From: CAZADS01 sp964483985
Lineage (GTDB): Bacteria; Pseudomonadota; Alphaproteobacteria; Thalassobaculales; Thalassobaculaceae
DNA: 15,998 nt
Assembly (NCBI GenBank): GCA_964483985.1
Contig: CAZADS010000083.1
Location: 1-15,998, forward strand
Direction of reading: 5' to 3'
Below the pieces are notes generated by a model. That model did not search any database and was not told the origin of the DNA. It saw only the letters and a program-made list of their open reading frames with translations. The translations under genes were made by a program, and so were the position numbers. Of the stretch, positions 14,850 through 15,998 are shown piece by piece (the stretch's first letter is position 1; the number at the start of each line of letters is the position of its first letter).

Positions 14850-15949
14850 TCGAAATCGATTTAAAAACTACAAGAGGAAATTTTGTTTTAGATATAAGTT
14901 TCTCTGCTCCGGATACAGGAGTGACGGCTTTATTTGGACGCTCTGGTTCTGGAAAAACAACAACATTGAATGCAATCGCTGGGCTGATCAAGCCGGACAG
15001 CGGAAAAATTCGTATCGGAGATAAGACTTTATTTGATTCAGCTACTGGAGTTGATATAGCCGTAGAAAAACGTCGACTTGGTTACGTATTTCAGAACGCG
15101 AGGCTATTTCCACACATGAGCGTTCGACAAAATCTGCTTTATGGACACCGAAACATAAAAACGCCAAAACCTGATTATTTAGAAGCCGTCGAGTTACTGG
15201 ACCTGCAATCCTTGATTGATAGAAAACCTCAATCATTATCAGGCGGTGAAAAACAACGAGTGGCCATTGGAAGAGCTTTATTAGCTAATCCGAGAATTTT
15301 ATTAATGGACGAACCATTAGCTTCACTCGATACGGCCCGTCGATACGAAATTCTTCCATACCTTTCACAGTTACGGAAACTACTGAATATTCCTATTATT
15401 TACGTATCACACCAAATGGATGAGGTAATCACCTTGGCTGATACTACAGTGCTGTTCTCCGAGGGTCGTATATTGACACAAGGATCGTCTCAAGAAATTG
15501 CTAACCGACCGGAACTTCGATCATTTACGGATAATCAAGATGCTGGCTCTCTATTGACTTGTAAAATCGCCGGTCAAGATACAATTTACAACCTTACTAA
15601 ATTGCGCTTCAGTGGCGGAGAAATTTGGGTAAGTAAGCTAGACATGGCACTATGCAGCAAAGTGAATTTGCGAATTCTACCGCGAGATGTTGGTTTAGCA
15701 CTAAGTCCACCAACTCAAACGAGCATAACAAATATTATTCCTGGGATAATAGAAAAAATAAACAAAGAATCAAATGCCTATGTAGACATTATTCTTAAAA
15801 CAGGTGAAGATCAAATCCTAGCTCGCATCACGGAACGGAGTAGTTTGAATTTGCGTTTAAAAGAAGGAATGACAGTTTACGCATTAATCAAATCTGCAGC
15901 GGTCGATCGTATCACCCTGGAACGGCCAAAATCCGCAAACCAATATTAA
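14846..15949 (+). CDS. modC: Molybdate ABC transporter, ATP-binding protein
   Basis: This 367-residue ATPase of normal length powers ModAB. Motifs are Walker A GRSGSGKTT (31-39), the Q-loop YVFQNARLFPHM (80-91), the signature LSGGEKQRVAIGRALL (131-146), Walker B ILLMDEPLASLD (151-162) and the switch His in YVSHQMDEV. The C-terminal region (about 290-360, from ISNIIPGIIEKINKESNAYVDI to MTVYALIKSAAVD) is a MOP/TOBE domain that can bind molybdate and damp transport. The TTG start overlaps the modB stop and has GAGGAG 8 bases upstream. With the neighbouring ModE-like protein lacking such a domain, this is the only visible molybdate-sensing domain in the window besides ModA. Confidence 0.94.
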   Translation: MIEIDLKTTRGNFVLDISFSAPDTGVTALFGRSGSGKTTTLNAIAGLIKPDSGKIRIGDKTLFDSATGVDIAVEKRRLGYVFQNARLFPHMSVRQNLLYGHRNIKTPKPDYLEAVELLDLQSLIDRKPQSLSGGEKQRVAIGRALLANPRILLMDEPLASLDTARRYEILPYLSQLRKLLNIPIIYVSHQMDEVITLADTTVLFSEGRILTQGSSQEIANRPELRSFTDNQDAGSLLTCKIAGQDTIYNLTKLRFSGGEIWVSKLDMALCSKVNLRILPRDVGLALSPPTQTSITNIIPGIIEKINKESNAYVDIILKTGEDQILARITERSSLNLRLKEGMTVYALIKSAAVDRITLERPKSANQY

Positions 15950-15972
15950 ATTCGGTTGTCATAGGAATTTAA

Positions 15973-15998
15973 ATGAATCACTTACTGAGGAAATATTT
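15973..15998 (+). CDS. Possible start of a further gene (partial, right edge)
   Basis: An ATG at 15973 is preceded by AGGA (15963-15966) with 6 bases of spacing and opens a frame (MNHLLRKY) that is still open at the window edge. It lies 23 bases after modC on the same strand, so it could be a further operon member. Eight codons are too few to identify anything, and the call may be wrong. Confidence 0.3.

Noticed and set aside
1..15998. Mobile elements, CRISPR arrays, tRNA or phage genes
   Set aside because: No direct repeat-spacer pattern, transposase, integrase or tRNA-like cloverleaf was found on either strand, and gene content is ordinary metabolic and transport content.

Overview
The window looks like chromosomal DNA from an AT-rich alphaproteobacterium, probably a free-living or marine type. 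The case rests on an intact aapJQMP general L-amino acid ABC transporter beside metC, an alphaproteobacterial style of cysteine synthase with its sulfurtransferase and GNAT neighbour, and a ModE-like regulator made only of the DNA-binding domain. Coding density is high and operons are tight. I see no rRNA or tRNA genes, insertion sequences, phage genes or CRISPR arrays. No organism name can be read from the sequence.

Layout. Positions 1-273 hold the 3' end of an unrecognised gene (+). Positions 453-3143 hold three minus-strand genes, transcribed CaiB-type CoA-transferase, then MaoC-type hydratase, then a 3-hydroxyisobutyrate-dehydrogenase-family oxidoreductase; they look like one carboxylic acid CoA-activation and hydration module. 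Positions 3412-6584 are plus-strand: GNAT acetyltransferase, cysteine synthase, 3-mercaptopyruvate sulfurtransferase, second GNAT. Positions 6732-11284 are the minus-strand aapJ-aapQ-aapM-aapP operon, with a perfect 11-bp hairpin between aapJ and aapQ. Positions 11688-15949 are plus-strand: metC, a ModE-like regulator, modA, modB, modC. A new frame may open at 15973 and run off the right edge.

How the genes fit together. The centre is a sulfur amino acid and amino acid uptake neighbourhood: cysteine synthesis (cysK), cysteine-derived sulfur transfer (sseA), the cystathionine step of methionine synthesis (metC) and broad amino acid import (aapJQMP). metC is followed after 18 bases by the ModE-like gene, then by a complete molybdate importer. 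An exact TATATAACG half-site resembling a ModE box lies just upstream of modA.

Several starts were corrected from longest-frame to Shine-Dalgarno-supported or family-length positions: the oxidoreductase at 1388, GNAT at 6030, aapP at 7520, aapJ at 11284 and metC at 11688. I found no convincing new defence, mobile or RNA system. The points most worth a second look are the unassigned CoA-transferase/hydratase/dehydrogenase trio, the molybdate control region with its MOP-less ModE, and the aapJ-aapQ hairpin.
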